64,000 nucleotides of DNA from Sphingopyxis sp. (GTDB lineage Bacteria; Pseudomonadota; Alphaproteobacteria; Sphingomonadales; Sphingomonadaceae). Location: NCBI GenBank assembly GCA_002733865.1, contig NVXM01000001.1, positions 200,206 through 264,205 of the forward strand, written 5' to 3'. Both the position numbers and the translations under genes were made by a program. Shown here one piece after another: positions 34,226 through 42,889 of the stretch (its first letter is position 1; each line of letters begins with the position of its first letter). The notes under the pieces were generated by a model that was not told where the DNA came from, ran no database searches, and saw only the letters and a program-made list of their open reading frames with translations.

Positions 34226-34879
34226 CTAACCGGTGGCGGCTTCCCAACTGAATATCGGTTCCTCATCGCCGCTTTGCCACTGCGGATATTTTTGCATCGT
34301 CGTCTTGAACAAGGGTGAGGCAAGATGATCGGCGAGCCATTTCTGCAGGGCTGGCAAAGGCAGCCCGTCAAACCAGTCCCGGTCATTGTTGGCAAACTGC
34401 CGGACAAAAGGAAATATCGCGTGGTCGGCAAGAGTGGGTCGCTCTCCCATCAACTGTCCTGACTCTTGAATCAGTGAATCGAGTTTCACGAGAAAGGCCT
34501 GTCCCCCGGCGCGATGCTCCAGCGGATCGACATTGTCATAGCGGACCGGATATTTATAGCGGTCGAGGTGGTGCTTGAACGGGCCATCCGCCTCTGCGAT
34601 CAACTCCGCTGCCGCCGCCTCGCCATCCAGCCAGTCCTGCGGATCATCTTGCTCCAGCGCCCAGCGCATGATCGCCAGACTTTCATCGATGACCTGTCCA
34701 TCGGGCAGCACGAGCACGGGAACCGTGCCCTTGGGCGATGCGGCAATCATTTCTTCGGGTTTGTCGCGCAGCACGACTTCTCGCAAGCGGACCGGTGTCT
34801 CGCTGACCAGCAATGCCATGCGGGCTCGCATCGCGTAGGGGCAGCGCCGGAAGCTGTAGAGGACCGGCAGATCGGTCAT
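34226..34879 (-). CDS. Glutathione S-transferase family protein
   Basis: 217 residues from the ATG at 34879; the frame is open further upstream through trhO. The N-terminal thioredoxin-like domain starts LPVLYSFRRCPYAMRARMAL with a CPYA motif, so a Cys-type (omega/glutaredoxin-2-like) active site rather than Ser/Tyr. GTVPVLVLPDG supplies the cis-Pro and DESLAIMRWA the glutathione contact. The C-terminal helical domain includes LADHAIFPFVRQFA. Start overlaps the trhO stop by ATGA, so they are translationally coupled. Confidence 0.88.
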   Translation of the reverse strand: MTDLPVLYSFRRCPYAMRARMALLVSETPVRLREVVLRDKPEEMIAASPKGTVPVLVLPDGQVIDESLAIMRWALEQDDPQDWLDGEAAAAELIAEADGPFKHHLDRYKYPVRYDNVDPLEHRAGGQAFLVKLDSLIQESGQLMGERPTLADHAIFPFVRQFANNDRDWFDGLPLPALQKWLADHLASPLFKTTMQKYPQWQSGDEEPIFSWEAATG

Positions 34880-35814
34880 GCGCTGCCCAGATGCTGTCTG
34901 CCCTCTTCCGCGGCTTTCTCGACCTGGCGCTGGCGCTCCCGATACCGCGCGCGCTGCTCGTCGGTGCGCTGGTCGATACAATGCGGGCAGGCTTCGCCGG
35001 GAATATAGTCTGGCGACGCGCGGTCGGCGGCGTTCAGCGGCATCCGGCAAGCATAGCATTGGCCATAGTCGGCTTGCCGCAAGCCGTGACCGACGGCGAC
35101 GCGCTGGTCGAACAGGAAACAGTCACCGTGCCACAGGCTTTCCTTTTCAGGCACGTTTTCGAGATATTTCAATATGCCGCCCTTGAGATGCTGGACATCG
35201 TCAAAACCTTGCGCCTTCACATAAGCGGTGGCCTTCTCGCAGCGGATGCCGCCGGTGCAGAACATGGCAATCTTCGGTGCCTTGTCCGTGTCTTTCCGCA
35301 ATTTCTCAGAAAAATCATCGAACCATGCCGGAAAGTCGCGAAAACTGTCGGTGTTGGGATTGATCGCGCCATCGAAGCTGCCGATTGCCACTTCATAGGC
35401 GTTGCGCGTATCGATCACGATTGTATCCGGATCGGCGATCAAATCATTCCAGTCCGCCGGATCGACATAGGCACCCTTTTCGGTGGCGGCATCGACCCCC
35501 TCGACTCCCATCGAGACGATTTCCTTCTTCAGCCGGACCTTCATCCGCAAAAACGGCATCTCGCTGGCTTGGGAATATTTGACCTCCAGATCCGCGAAAC
35601 GGGGCAGCCGCCGCAAACCGTCAATCACCGCATCAATCGCCTCTGGCACACCGGCGATGGTGCCGTTGATCCCCTCATCGGCCAGCAGGATTGTCCCTTT
35701 GAGGTGATGCTTCTCGCACAAGGCGAGCACTTGCAGGCGCAGCGCGGCGGGGTCATCGACCACGGCAAAATGATAGAGCGCAGCGACTTTTACGGGAGAT
35801 ACAGATTCGGTCAT
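34876..35814 (-). CDS. trhO: tRNA uridine(34) hydroxylase TrhO (YceA family)
   Basis: 312 residues. An N-terminal acylphosphatase-like domain (LADEGINGTIAG) is followed by a rhodanese domain with the catalytic Cys in MFCTGGIRCEKA. A C-terminal pair CYAC...CPHC looks like a zinc site. TrhO makes 5-hydroxyuridine at the wobble position of tRNA. It heads a two-gene operon with the GST and is divergent from pdeM. Confidence 0.94.
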   Translation of the reverse strand: MTESVSPVKVAALYHFAVVDDPAALRLQVLALCEKHHLKGTILLADEGINGTIAGVPEAIDAVIDGLRRLPRFADLEVKYSQASEMPFLRMKVRLKKEIVSMGVEGVDAATEKGAYVDPADWNDLIADPDTIVIDTRNAYEVAIGSFDGAINPNTDSFRDFPAWFDDFSEKLRKDTDKAPKIAMFCTGGIRCEKATAYVKAQGFDDVQHLKGGILKYLENVPEKESLWHGDCFLFDQRVAVGHGLRQADYGQCYACRMPLNAADRASPDYIPGEACPHCIDQRTDEQRARYRERQRQVEKAAEEGRQHLGSA

Positions 35815-35895
35815 GGCTGCGCATATAGAGCGATTGCCCGAGAAATTCCAATAGAGCGGCTTGCATCACGGAAATGTTCATCGCATAGCATCCCC

Positions 35896-36624
35896 ATGGT
35901 TCCCCTTCTGTTCGCCCATCATCGCTTTGACATCGTTGCGCCTGCGGCACTCTATTGGCCAGCAAGAAATGCCTTGCTGGTGGCGGATCTGCATCTGGAA
36001 AAAGCCAGTTTTTTCGCCGGCCATGGCCAGATGCTGCCGCCCTATGACAGTCAGGCGACGCTGCAGGATCTTGCCGACTTGATCCGTGTTACCGGCGCGC
36101 AGACCGTTTTCTGCCTGGGGGACAATTATCACGATGACGGCGGCGAAGCGCGGCTGGAACCGGAGGCGGCCAGACAACTGTCTGCGATGACCGCGGCGCT
36201 GGAATGGGTCTGGATCACTGGCAATCATGACCGCGATGTTGCTGGCCTGTGGGGTGGTTCGGTGGTTGACGAATGGACCGGCGAGGGTCTGGCGCTGAGG
36301 CACCAAGCCTCGGCAAACAGCCAGCTACCAGAGATATCCGGCCATTATCATCCAAAGGTCCGCATTGCGGTGCGCAACCGGCATGTATCGCGGCGCTGCT
36401 TCGTAAAGGGCCGTCATCATCTGATCATGCCAGCCTTCGGGGTGTTGACCGGCGGCATGGCGGCCCACGATCCGGTGATCGAGGCGTGCGTCGGCGGACC
36501 GGCAGAAGCGATCATCGGCCTGAAGGATAAACCGGTACGCTTCCCGCTGCCATTTGCCGACCGCACAATAGAGATAGTCGATGACCGGCAGTTTGCATTG
36601 CCTCTGGCCACCACCGGCCAGTGA
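35896..36624 (+). CDS. pdeM: Ligase-associated DNA damage response endonuclease PdeM
   Basis: 242 residues from ATG 35896; the open frame extends far upstream but only as the shadow of trhO. Calcineurin-like phosphoesterase motifs in order: ALLVADLHLEK, CLGDNYHDDGG, ITGNHDRD and EISGHYHPK, with dual metal ligands complete. In many proteobacteria PdeM is next to the Lhr-type helicase at 29523; here about 3.8 kb lies between them. Its stop overlaps an in-frame GTG upstream of bioF, placing it as the first gene of the biotin operon. Confidence 0.9.
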   Translation: MVPLLFAHHRFDIVAPAALYWPARNALLVADLHLEKASFFAGHGQMLPPYDSQATLQDLADLIRVTGAQTVFCLGDNYHDDGGEARLEPEAARQLSAMTAALEWVWITGNHDRDVAGLWGGSVVDEWTGEGLALRHQASANSQLPEISGHYHPKVRIAVRNRHVSRRCFVKGRHHLIMPAFGVLTGGMAAHDPVIEACVGGPAEAIIGLKDKPVRFPLPFADRTIEIVDDRQFALPLATTGQ

Positions 36625-36641
36625 CTGCTAACGGACCCGTG

Positions 36642-37784
36642 ATGGATCGATTCAAACCCTATCGAGATCAGCTTGATGCGCTGGAAAAAGCCGGACGCAA
36701 GCGGCGGCTGTTGGTGCCGGCCGGCAAGGACTTTTCTTCCAATGATTATCTCGGATTGGCCCAGAGCCCCTTTCTGAAAGACGCAGCACAGACCGCGATC
36801 AGCAATGGCATTGCGCACGGGTCAGGCGGCTCCCGGCTGCTCGGTGGCAATCATCCGGAACATGAAGCGCTCGAAGCGTTTGCTGCCGATCATTTTGGCG
36901 CCGAATCGAGCCTTTTCTTCGGCTCCGGATTTGCGGCCAACACGGCGCTGTTCGCCACTTTGCCGCAGACCGGCGATCTGGTGCTCTACGACGCCCTTAT
37001 CCACGCCAGCGTCCATGATGGAATGAAGCTGGGACGTGCCCCTTTCAAAACTTTCCAGCACAATGATTGCGAAGATCTGGAACAGGAGATTCGAACGTGG
37101 CGCGCGAGTGGAGGTACCGGCACCATCTGGATCGCGGTCGAGAGCCTGTACAGCATGGATGGTGACCGGGCACCGCTGGCTGATCTTGCCCGGTTGGCGG
37201 ACCAGCACGACGCTATGCTGGTCATTGACGAAGCCCACGCCGTCGGTGTTTTTGGTGAGCGGGGAACCGGTCTGGCTGGTGCGCTGGGTCAGCAGGAAAA
37301 TATATTGATATTGCGCACCTGCGGAAAGGCGCTGGGCGGAGAAGGCGGGTTGATCACCATGCCGGCGGTCCTGCGAGATTTTTTCATCAACCGCGCCCGA
37401 CCGTTTATTTTCTCCACCGCCCCCAGCCCGCTGACCGCCTATCTCGCGCATCAGGCGATCATTCATGTCGCCGAAAATTCATCGCTGCAAACCGATCTGG
37501 CTGACCATATCGCGCTGGCCGAAAGCTGTTTCTCCGGCCTCAGCATCAGCGAGGGGCAAGATAGCCAGATATTCCCGATCATTCTCGGCGAGGACCAACT
37601 GGCGGTGACCATTGCGACGGAATTGCAAGCGCAGGGTTTTGATGTCCGCGCGATACGCCCGCCTACGGTGCCCGCTGGCAGCGCGCGGCTGCGGATTTCG
37701 CTGACCCTCAACGTGACGCGGGAGGACATTCTGGCCCTCTCGAGCGCTTTGCGCGAAGCTCTGGCATTGGCCGAAGCAGCGTGA
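36642..37784 (+). CDS. bioF: 8-amino-7-oxononanoate synthase
   Basis: 380 residues from ATG 36642; a GTG at 36621 overlapping the pdeM stop would add seven residues. PLP-dependent alpha-oxoamine synthase that joins pimeloyl-ACP/CoA and L-alanine. SNDYLGLAQ is the substrate-entry motif, VIDEAHAVGVFG holds the PLP-ring Asp and His, and LRTCGKALGGEGG carries the Schiff-base lysine. First biotin gene of the pdeM-bioF-bioD-bioA run. Confidence 0.94.
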   Translation: MDRFKPYRDQLDALEKAGRKRRLLVPAGKDFSSNDYLGLAQSPFLKDAAQTAISNGIAHGSGGSRLLGGNHPEHEALEAFAADHFGAESSLFFGSGFAANTALFATLPQTGDLVLYDALIHASVHDGMKLGRAPFKTFQHNDCEDLEQEIRTWRASGGTGTIWIAVESLYSMDGDRAPLADLARLADQHDAMLVIDEAHAVGVFGERGTGLAGALGQQENILILRTCGKALGGEGGLITMPAVLRDFFINRARPFIFSTAPSPLTAYLAHQAIIHVAENSSLQTDLADHIALAESCFSGLSISEGQDSQIFPIILGEDQLAVTIATELQAQGFDVRAIRPPTVPAGSARLRISLTLNVTREDILALSSALREALALAEAA

Positions 37785-38410
37785 GTGCAAGCTTCGTCAT
37801 CACCGGCACCGATACCGATATCGGCAAAACCGTCTTTGCAGCAGCGCTGACCGCAGCATTGGGCGGCAGCTACTGGAAACCGGTGCAGGCTGGACTGGTG
37901 GATGGTACCGACAGCGAGACGGTTGCGCAGATAGGCGGCATCAGTCCGTCAAAGATTTTGCCCGAGCGGTTTCGGCTGAAAACGCCCGCCTCTCCCCATT
38001 TTTCAGCGGCACAGGAAGGGATCACCATTGCGCTGGATGATCTGGTCATCCCGCCGGTCGACGGCCCTCTGATCATCGAGGGCGCAGGGGGCGCGCTGGT
38101 TCCCGTCAATCCGCGCTTGTTATTTGCCGATCTGTTCGCGCACTGGGCCGTGCCCGTGATCATCGTCGCATCGACACGGCTCGGTACGATCAATCACAGC
38201 CTGCTGACGATCGAGGCTTTGCGCAGTCGCGGCGTGCAAATTCACGGTATCGTCTTTACCGGGCCGGAGGTGCGCGACAGCGAAACAATCATCTGCGACA
38301 TTGGCGCTGTAAAAAGACTGGGCCGCTTGCCGATGATTGACAAGCTCTCGCCAGAATGCCTGACGTCTGCCTTTCACGAAAATTTCGATCTCGCGGACTT
38401 CGCCTCATGA
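37781..38410 (+). CDS. bioD: Dethiobiotin synthase
   Basis: 209 residues. ATP-dependent carboxylation and ring closure of diaminopelargonate. P-loop GTDTDIGKT, the YWKPVQAG substrate loop and IIEGAGGALVP are canonical. GTG start overlapping the bioF TGA. Confidence 0.95.
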   Translation: MSASFVITGTDTDIGKTVFAAALTAALGGSYWKPVQAGLVDGTDSETVAQIGGISPSKILPERFRLKTPASPHFSAAQEGITIALDDLVIPPVDGPLIIEGAGGALVPVNPRLLFADLFAHWAVPVIIVASTRLGTINHSLLTIEALRSRGVQIHGIVFTGPEVRDSETIICDIGAVKRLGRLPMIDKLSPECLTSAFHENFDLADFAS

Positions 38411-39672
38411 GTCTCAATATCTGGCATCCGTTCACACAGCATGGTTTGGGCGAGCCGATTCCGGAGATCGCGCGAGCGGAGGGTGCGGCGCTCTACAAGG
38501 CCGACGGCACAAAGATTATCGACGCGATTTCCAGCTGGTGGGTACAGACCCACGGCCATTGCCATCCGAAAATTGTTTCGGCGATTCAGGAGCAAAGTGC
38601 ACAGCTGGACCAGATCATTTTCGCTGGCTGGACGCATCAGCCGGCGCGAGAACTGGCCGAGGGCCTGGCGGATTTTCTGCCCCGGTCTCTCGATCATATT
38701 TTCTTTTCCGACAGCGGGTCGACGGCCGTCGAGGTCGCGCTCAAAATGGCGCTTGGCTATTGGCATCATCGGGGGGAAGCGCGTCAGAAAATTCTGGTCA
38801 TGGAACACAGCTATCACGGCGATACAATCGGCGCGATGTCCGTTGGCGCGCGCGGCGTGTTCAATCAGGCATATGCACCGCTGTTGTTCGATGTCGGCAC
38901 GATAGACTTTCCCGAAGCCGCGGCAGAACAGGCGGCGCTCGACCAGCTGGCAGCGTTCTGCAAGGATAGTGATAGCCCGCCAGCTGCACTGATCGTCGAG
39001 CCGCTGATCCTTGGTGCGGGCGGTATGAAAATCTACAGTCCTGCGGTTTTGCGAGAAATGGCAGCGATCTGCCGAGCGCATGATGTGTTGTTCATTGCCG
39101 ACGAAGTGATGACCGGATGGGGGCGCACAGGAACGATATTTGCCTGCGAACAGGCAGGCGTCGAGCCGGATATATTGTGCATGGCCAAGGGTCTGACCGG
39201 CGGCGTAATTCCACTGGCCGTCACCGCTGCCAAAGATGCCCTCTACCAGGCGCATTTTTCCGAAGATCGTGCGCGCATGTTTTTCCACTCGAGCAGCTTT
39301 ACCGCCAATCCGATTGCCTGCGCCGCTGCCAATGCCAATCTCGCGATCTGGCGCGACGAACCGGTTCAGGAGCGGATCGATATTATTGCCGCCGCTCATC
39401 AGGCCTTTGCCGACCGGTTGCAGCGACGGGCATCGGTCAGCGGCCTCCGCCAGTGCGGGACGATATTGGCGTTAGAAATCAACGACGGGGCAGGCGATTA
39501 TATGTCCAGTATCGGACCAGAGCTTCTCCGGTTTTTCCGGGATCACAATGTATTGCTACGACCTCTAGGCAATACAATCTATATAATGCCACCCTATTGC
39601 ATCACTTGCGAGGAACTCGAATCTATTTATAGAGTTATTGAAGAAGCGATCGACCGTTTCGGAACATCCTGA
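38407..39672 (+). CDS. bioA: Adenosylmethionine-8-amino-7-oxononanoate aminotransferase
   Basis: 421 residues from ATG 38407, overlapping the bioD stop by ATGA. Class III aminotransferase: SSWWVQTHGHCHP at the active site, DSGSTAVEVALKMALGYW and HSYHGDTIGAMSVG around PLP, ADEVMTGWGRTG for the Asp, and LCMAKGLTGGVIPL with the Schiff-base lysine. Uses SAM as amino donor. bioB is not in this window. Confidence 0.95.
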   Translation: MSLNIWHPFTQHGLGEPIPEIARAEGAALYKADGTKIIDAISSWWVQTHGHCHPKIVSAIQEQSAQLDQIIFAGWTHQPARELAEGLADFLPRSLDHIFFSDSGSTAVEVALKMALGYWHHRGEARQKILVMEHSYHGDTIGAMSVGARGVFNQAYAPLLFDVGTIDFPEAAAEQAALDQLAAFCKDSDSPPAALIVEPLILGAGGMKIYSPAVLREMAAICRAHDVLFIADEVMTGWGRTGTIFACEQAGVEPDILCMAKGLTGGVIPLAVTAAKDALYQAHFSEDRARMFFHSSSFTANPIACAAANANLAIWRDEPVQERIDIIAAAHQAFADRLQRRASVSGLRQCGTILALEINDGAGDYMSSIGPELLRFFRDHNVLLRPLGNTIYIMPPYCITCEELESIYRVIEEAIDRFGTS

Positions 39673-39729
39673 CCTTTGGGCTGGCGAAAGTTTTTTGCAA
39701 AAGCCCGGAAAACCCTCCAAGGATAGAAT

Positions 39730-41580
39730 ATGGAACTAGTAGATTCCCTGATGGTGAAGATCGCGCTGATCGGCTTGCTCGGTATCGGTGCCCAATGGAT
39801 CGCGTGGCGAACCGGTCGTCCGGCCATCGCGCTGATGCTGATCGTCGGCATTATCGCCGGTCCGGTGCTCGGGATAATTGACCCCGCGCGCGACTTTGGC
39901 GCGTTGCAGGAACCGATCATCAAACTGGCGGTTGCGGTTATTCTGTTTGAAGGCGGACTCAGCCTGAACTTCCGCGAATTGCGCCAAGCGGGCGGCGCAG
40001 TGACCACGATGGTGCTTGTCGCCGGTCCGATCGCCTGGGGACTGGGTACTGCGGCGGCCCATTATGGCGCTGGCCTCTCCTGGGAAATCTCCGCTCTGCT
40101 CGGCGGCATCATGATTGTTACGGGCCCGACCGTGATTGGCCCCATGTTGCGCACGCTGCGGGTCCCATCGCGGGTCCGCAATATCCTGAAATGGGAAGGC
40201 ATTGTGAACGATCCGATCGGCGCGCTGCTCGCCGTCGGCATCTATGCCTATATCACTTACGAAGGCGCCAACGCCAATATCGCGGTCATCAGCATGGATG
40301 TACTGGCTGCCAGCTTCATTGCCGGACTGATCGGTGCCGGGCTTGGCTTCGCCGTCACCTGGCTTTTTCCGAGAGGACTGGTGCCGGAATATCTGAAGGC
40401 ACCATTTCTGCTGGTCACGGTTATCGCGGGCTTCGTGATCGCCGACCTGATCAAGCACGAAACCGGATTGATCACGGTGACGGTCATGGGCATCGTCATG
40501 GGCAACCGGCAGATCTATTCGAGCCAGGCGCTCTACCGATTCAAGGAAGATCTCGCGGTCTTGCTTATTTCGGGCGTGTTCATCATCCTGTCGGCAACGC
40601 TGGACTGGGAAACCGTGCAGCAGTTCCGGCCCCAATTTGTCATCTTCCTGATCTTGCTGCTGTTCGTCGTCCGCCCCGTGTCGGTGCTGATTGCCCTGCT
40701 GTTCAGCTCCGTGCCATGGCGCGAGCGACTGTTTATCGCCTGGATCGCACCCCGCGGTATCGTCGCGGTAGCGATTACCGGCCTGTTTGCAATCCGTCTC
40801 GTCGACTACGGCATGCCGGGCGCGGAAGCGCTGGTCCCGCTGAGCTTTGCCGTCGTCATCGCGACGATTTTCGCGCACGGTTTTTCGGCCTCGTGGGTCG
40901 CCGAGCGGCTGGGAATTTCGGAAGGCAAAGGCGAAGGCGTCCTGATCGCGGGCGCCAATCGCTGGTCAATCGCACTCGGCACAATGCTAAAGTCTCTCGA
41001 TATTGATGTTCTGATCACCGACAACAGCAAATTTGCGTTGCGGCGCGCGCGTAGCGAAGGACTCGAAACTCGTCACGGTGATGTGCTCGAGGAGGCGCAT
41101 GACGACAATATCGATATGGGCGAATATCAGCATCTGATCGCCGCGACCGACAATGACAGCCAGAATCAGTTGATCACCGCCGATCTCGGCCCGGAAATGG
41201 GCTATGAACAGATCAGCCGGCTGGCCAATGACGGAACCAGCAAAAGCCGGGTCGGCCATGGTCGCCTGCTATTCGAATCGGGAGCCGATTTTGGCACCCT
41301 GCTGGATCGGGATCTGGCCGGATGGCGCTTCAGCAAGACCAATATCACCGAGAAATTCACCGCCGAAGATTATCGGAAGAATCTGGACGAGGGTGAAGAG
41401 CCGCTCGCCGTGTTCAAGCCGGACCGGCGGCTGCTATTCTTCGCGACCGACGCGCGTCCGGTTATCGAAGACGGCGATATCGTGATCAGCTATGTCGCGG
41501 CCGACACGCCGGAAGAGCGCAAGGCCGATCGAGCGGCCAAGGACAGCGAGAAAAATGGGGACAAGAACGGCAACAATTGA
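39730..41580 (+). CDS. Cation:proton antiporter (CPA1/NhaP type) with TrkA-like domain
   Basis: 616 residues. About twelve membrane segments up to residue ~390, with the conserved EGGLSLN and EGIVNDPIG motifs of Na+/H+ antiporters; the ND pair is the ion site. A C-terminal cytosolic RCK/TrkA-N-like domain begins near residue 405 (GEGVLIAGANRWSIALGTMLK). It ends in a highly charged Lys/Asp/Asn tail. Expected to exchange Na+ or K+ for H+ and to be gated by a nucleotide-binding regulatory domain. It is 57 bp after bioA. Confidence 0.9.
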   Translation: MELVDSLMVKIALIGLLGIGAQWIAWRTGRPAIALMLIVGIIAGPVLGIIDPARDFGALQEPIIKLAVAVILFEGGLSLNFRELRQAGGAVTTMVLVAGPIAWGLGTAAAHYGAGLSWEISALLGGIMIVTGPTVIGPMLRTLRVPSRVRNILKWEGIVNDPIGALLAVGIYAYITYEGANANIAVISMDVLAASFIAGLIGAGLGFAVTWLFPRGLVPEYLKAPFLLVTVIAGFVIADLIKHETGLITVTVMGIVMGNRQIYSSQALYRFKEDLAVLLISGVFIILSATLDWETVQQFRPQFVIFLILLLFVVRPVSVLIALLFSSVPWRERLFIAWIAPRGIVAVAITGLFAIRLVDYGMPGAEALVPLSFAVVIATIFAHGFSASWVAERLGISEGKGEGVLIAGANRWSIALGTMLKSLDIDVLITDNSKFALRRARSEGLETRHGDVLEEAHDDNIDMGEYQHLIAATDNDSQNQLITADLGPEMGYEQISRLANDGTSKSRVGHGRLLFESGADFGTLLDRDLAGWRFSKTNITEKFTAEDYRKNLDEGEEPLAVFKPDRRLLFFATDARPVIEDGDIVISYVAADTPEERKADRAAKDSEKNGDKNGNN

Positions 41581-41589
41581 CGGTCTCGT

Positions 41590-42270
41590 CTAGGCCGGAC
41601 GCGGGCCGAATAACGCCGTGCCAACCCGGACATGCGTCGCGCCGAGTTTGATCGCGGTTTCAAAATCGCCCGACATGCCCATGCTGAGTTGCTTCAGATC
41701 GTGATCACCGGCGAGTTTTGCGAGCAAGGCGAAATAGGGTGCCGGATTGGCATCGTCGGGCGGCACCGCCATCAGGCCGATCACCGAGAGACCATATTCG
41801 CGCGCCTGTTCCAGCAGTTTTGGAACAGCCGCGATATCACAGCCGCCTTTTTGCGGTTCTTCGCCGATGTTGACCTGCAGAAAACACGGAATTTTGCGCT
41901 CCTGACGGTCCATTTCCTTGGCCAGCGCCTTGATCAGCGAAGGTCGGTCGAGCGAATGGATGCAATCGAACAGCGCCACCGCGTCCGCAGCCTTGTTTGA
42001 TTGCAACTGGCCAATCATATGCAGCTCGGTGTCGGGATAGTCAGCCCGCAAGGCGGGCCATTTGTCCGCCGCTTCCTGCACTCTGTTTTCCCCGAAGACG
42101 CGATGGCCTGCCTCGAGCAGCGTCCGAATCTCGCCGCTGTCGCGGGTTTTCGATACTGCAATCAACCTAACGTCAGACGGTTTGCGGCCGGCAATCCTGG
42201 CGGCCTTTTCGATCTTGCCCACTATCTCTTTGCGTGCCGTATGTGCCAAGTTAGATTCTTTCTCTGTCAT
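41590..42270 (-). CDS. YggS-type PLP homeostasis protein
   Basis: 226 residues. The PLP lysine is in RLIAVSKTR. FGENRVQEAADKW, MIGQLQSNKA, VNIGEEPQKGGC and LSMGMSGDFETAIKLGATHVRVG are hallmarks of the YggS/PROSC family. These bind PLP without a known catalytic reaction and balance vitamin B6 and amino-acid pools. It is convergent with the antiporter and divergent from the ThiE-like gene. Confidence 0.95.
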   Translation of the reverse strand: MTEKESNLAHTARKEIVGKIEKAARIAGRKPSDVRLIAVSKTRDSGEIRTLLEAGHRVFGENRVQEAADKWPALRADYPDTELHMIGQLQSNKAADAVALFDCIHSLDRPSLIKALAKEMDRQERKIPCFLQVNIGEEPQKGGCDIAAVPKLLEQAREYGLSVIGLMAVPPDDANPAPYFALLAKLAGDHDLKQLSMGMSGDFETAIKLGATHVRVGTALFGPRPA

Positions 42271-42305
42271 TCTCTTTCGCCAAGCTTGCGTCTATAGGCT
42301 GGCTT

Positions 42306-42881
42306 ATGTTGCGAGACCAGCCCTGCCCCCAGTCACCGACGCCGAAGAATGCAGTGTTGCCCCGGATCTGGCTGTTCACCGACGAACGCAATGATGCCCG
42401 GCTCGACGATGCGATCATTCGATTGCCGCGTCATAGCGGAATAATCTTTCGCCATTATCATTTGCCAGAGCATTTGCGGCGGGCACGGTTTGAAGCGGTC
42501 AAGAGTCTGGCGCGGCGGCAGGGTCATCTGGTCTTTCTGGCTGGATCCTCAGCACTCGCCAAACGCTGGCACGCCGATGGCGTCCATGGCCGTGGCGAGC
42601 GGCGCGGAGCCACGACGGGCTTGCTGCACAGCGCGCCGGTCCATTGCGCCAGGGAAATCCATCAAGCCAATCGCTCCGGCACCGACCTGTTTTTTCTGTC
42701 GCCCATATTTGCAACCCGCTCACACCCCGGCCAGCGCCCATTGAATCCGTTGCAGGTGAAGCGGCTCGCCGCACTGTGCAACGGCAAAGTCATATATCTG
42801 GGCGGTATGGATCAACAACGCTACCGGAGGCGAAAAAACGTCCTGGTCCACGGATGGGCCGCGATCAGTGCTTTAAGCTGA
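42306..42881 (+). CDS. Divergent ThiE-like (thiamine phosphate synthase family) protein
   Basis: 191 residues. The TIM-barrel ending GTDLFFLSPIFATRSHPGQRPL corresponds to ThiE's GADYxxxGPVFxTxTK block, and a DGVH remnant of the DGVHLGQEDL motif is present as HADGVHGRGERRG. The acidic residues after VHLGQ that bind Mg2+ are missing, replaced by basic ones. The protein is therefore probably not a standard thiamine phosphate synthase. It may be a TenI-type or sphingomonad-specific homologue. Confidence 0.7.
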   Translation: MLRDQPCPQSPTPKNAVLPRIWLFTDERNDARLDDAIIRLPRHSGIIFRHYHLPEHLRRARFEAVKSLARRQGHLVFLAGSSALAKRWHADGVHGRGERRGATTGLLHSAPVHCAREIHQANRSGTDLFFLSPIFATRSHPGQRPLNPLQVKRLAALCNGKVIYLGGMDQQRYRRRKNVLVHGWAAISALS

Positions 42882-42889
42882 CTGTGATT

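Noticed and set aside
34813..35895. Long 5' extension of pdeM
   Set aside because: The extra frame is antisense to trhO and the GST; PdeM homology begins at the ATG at 35896.
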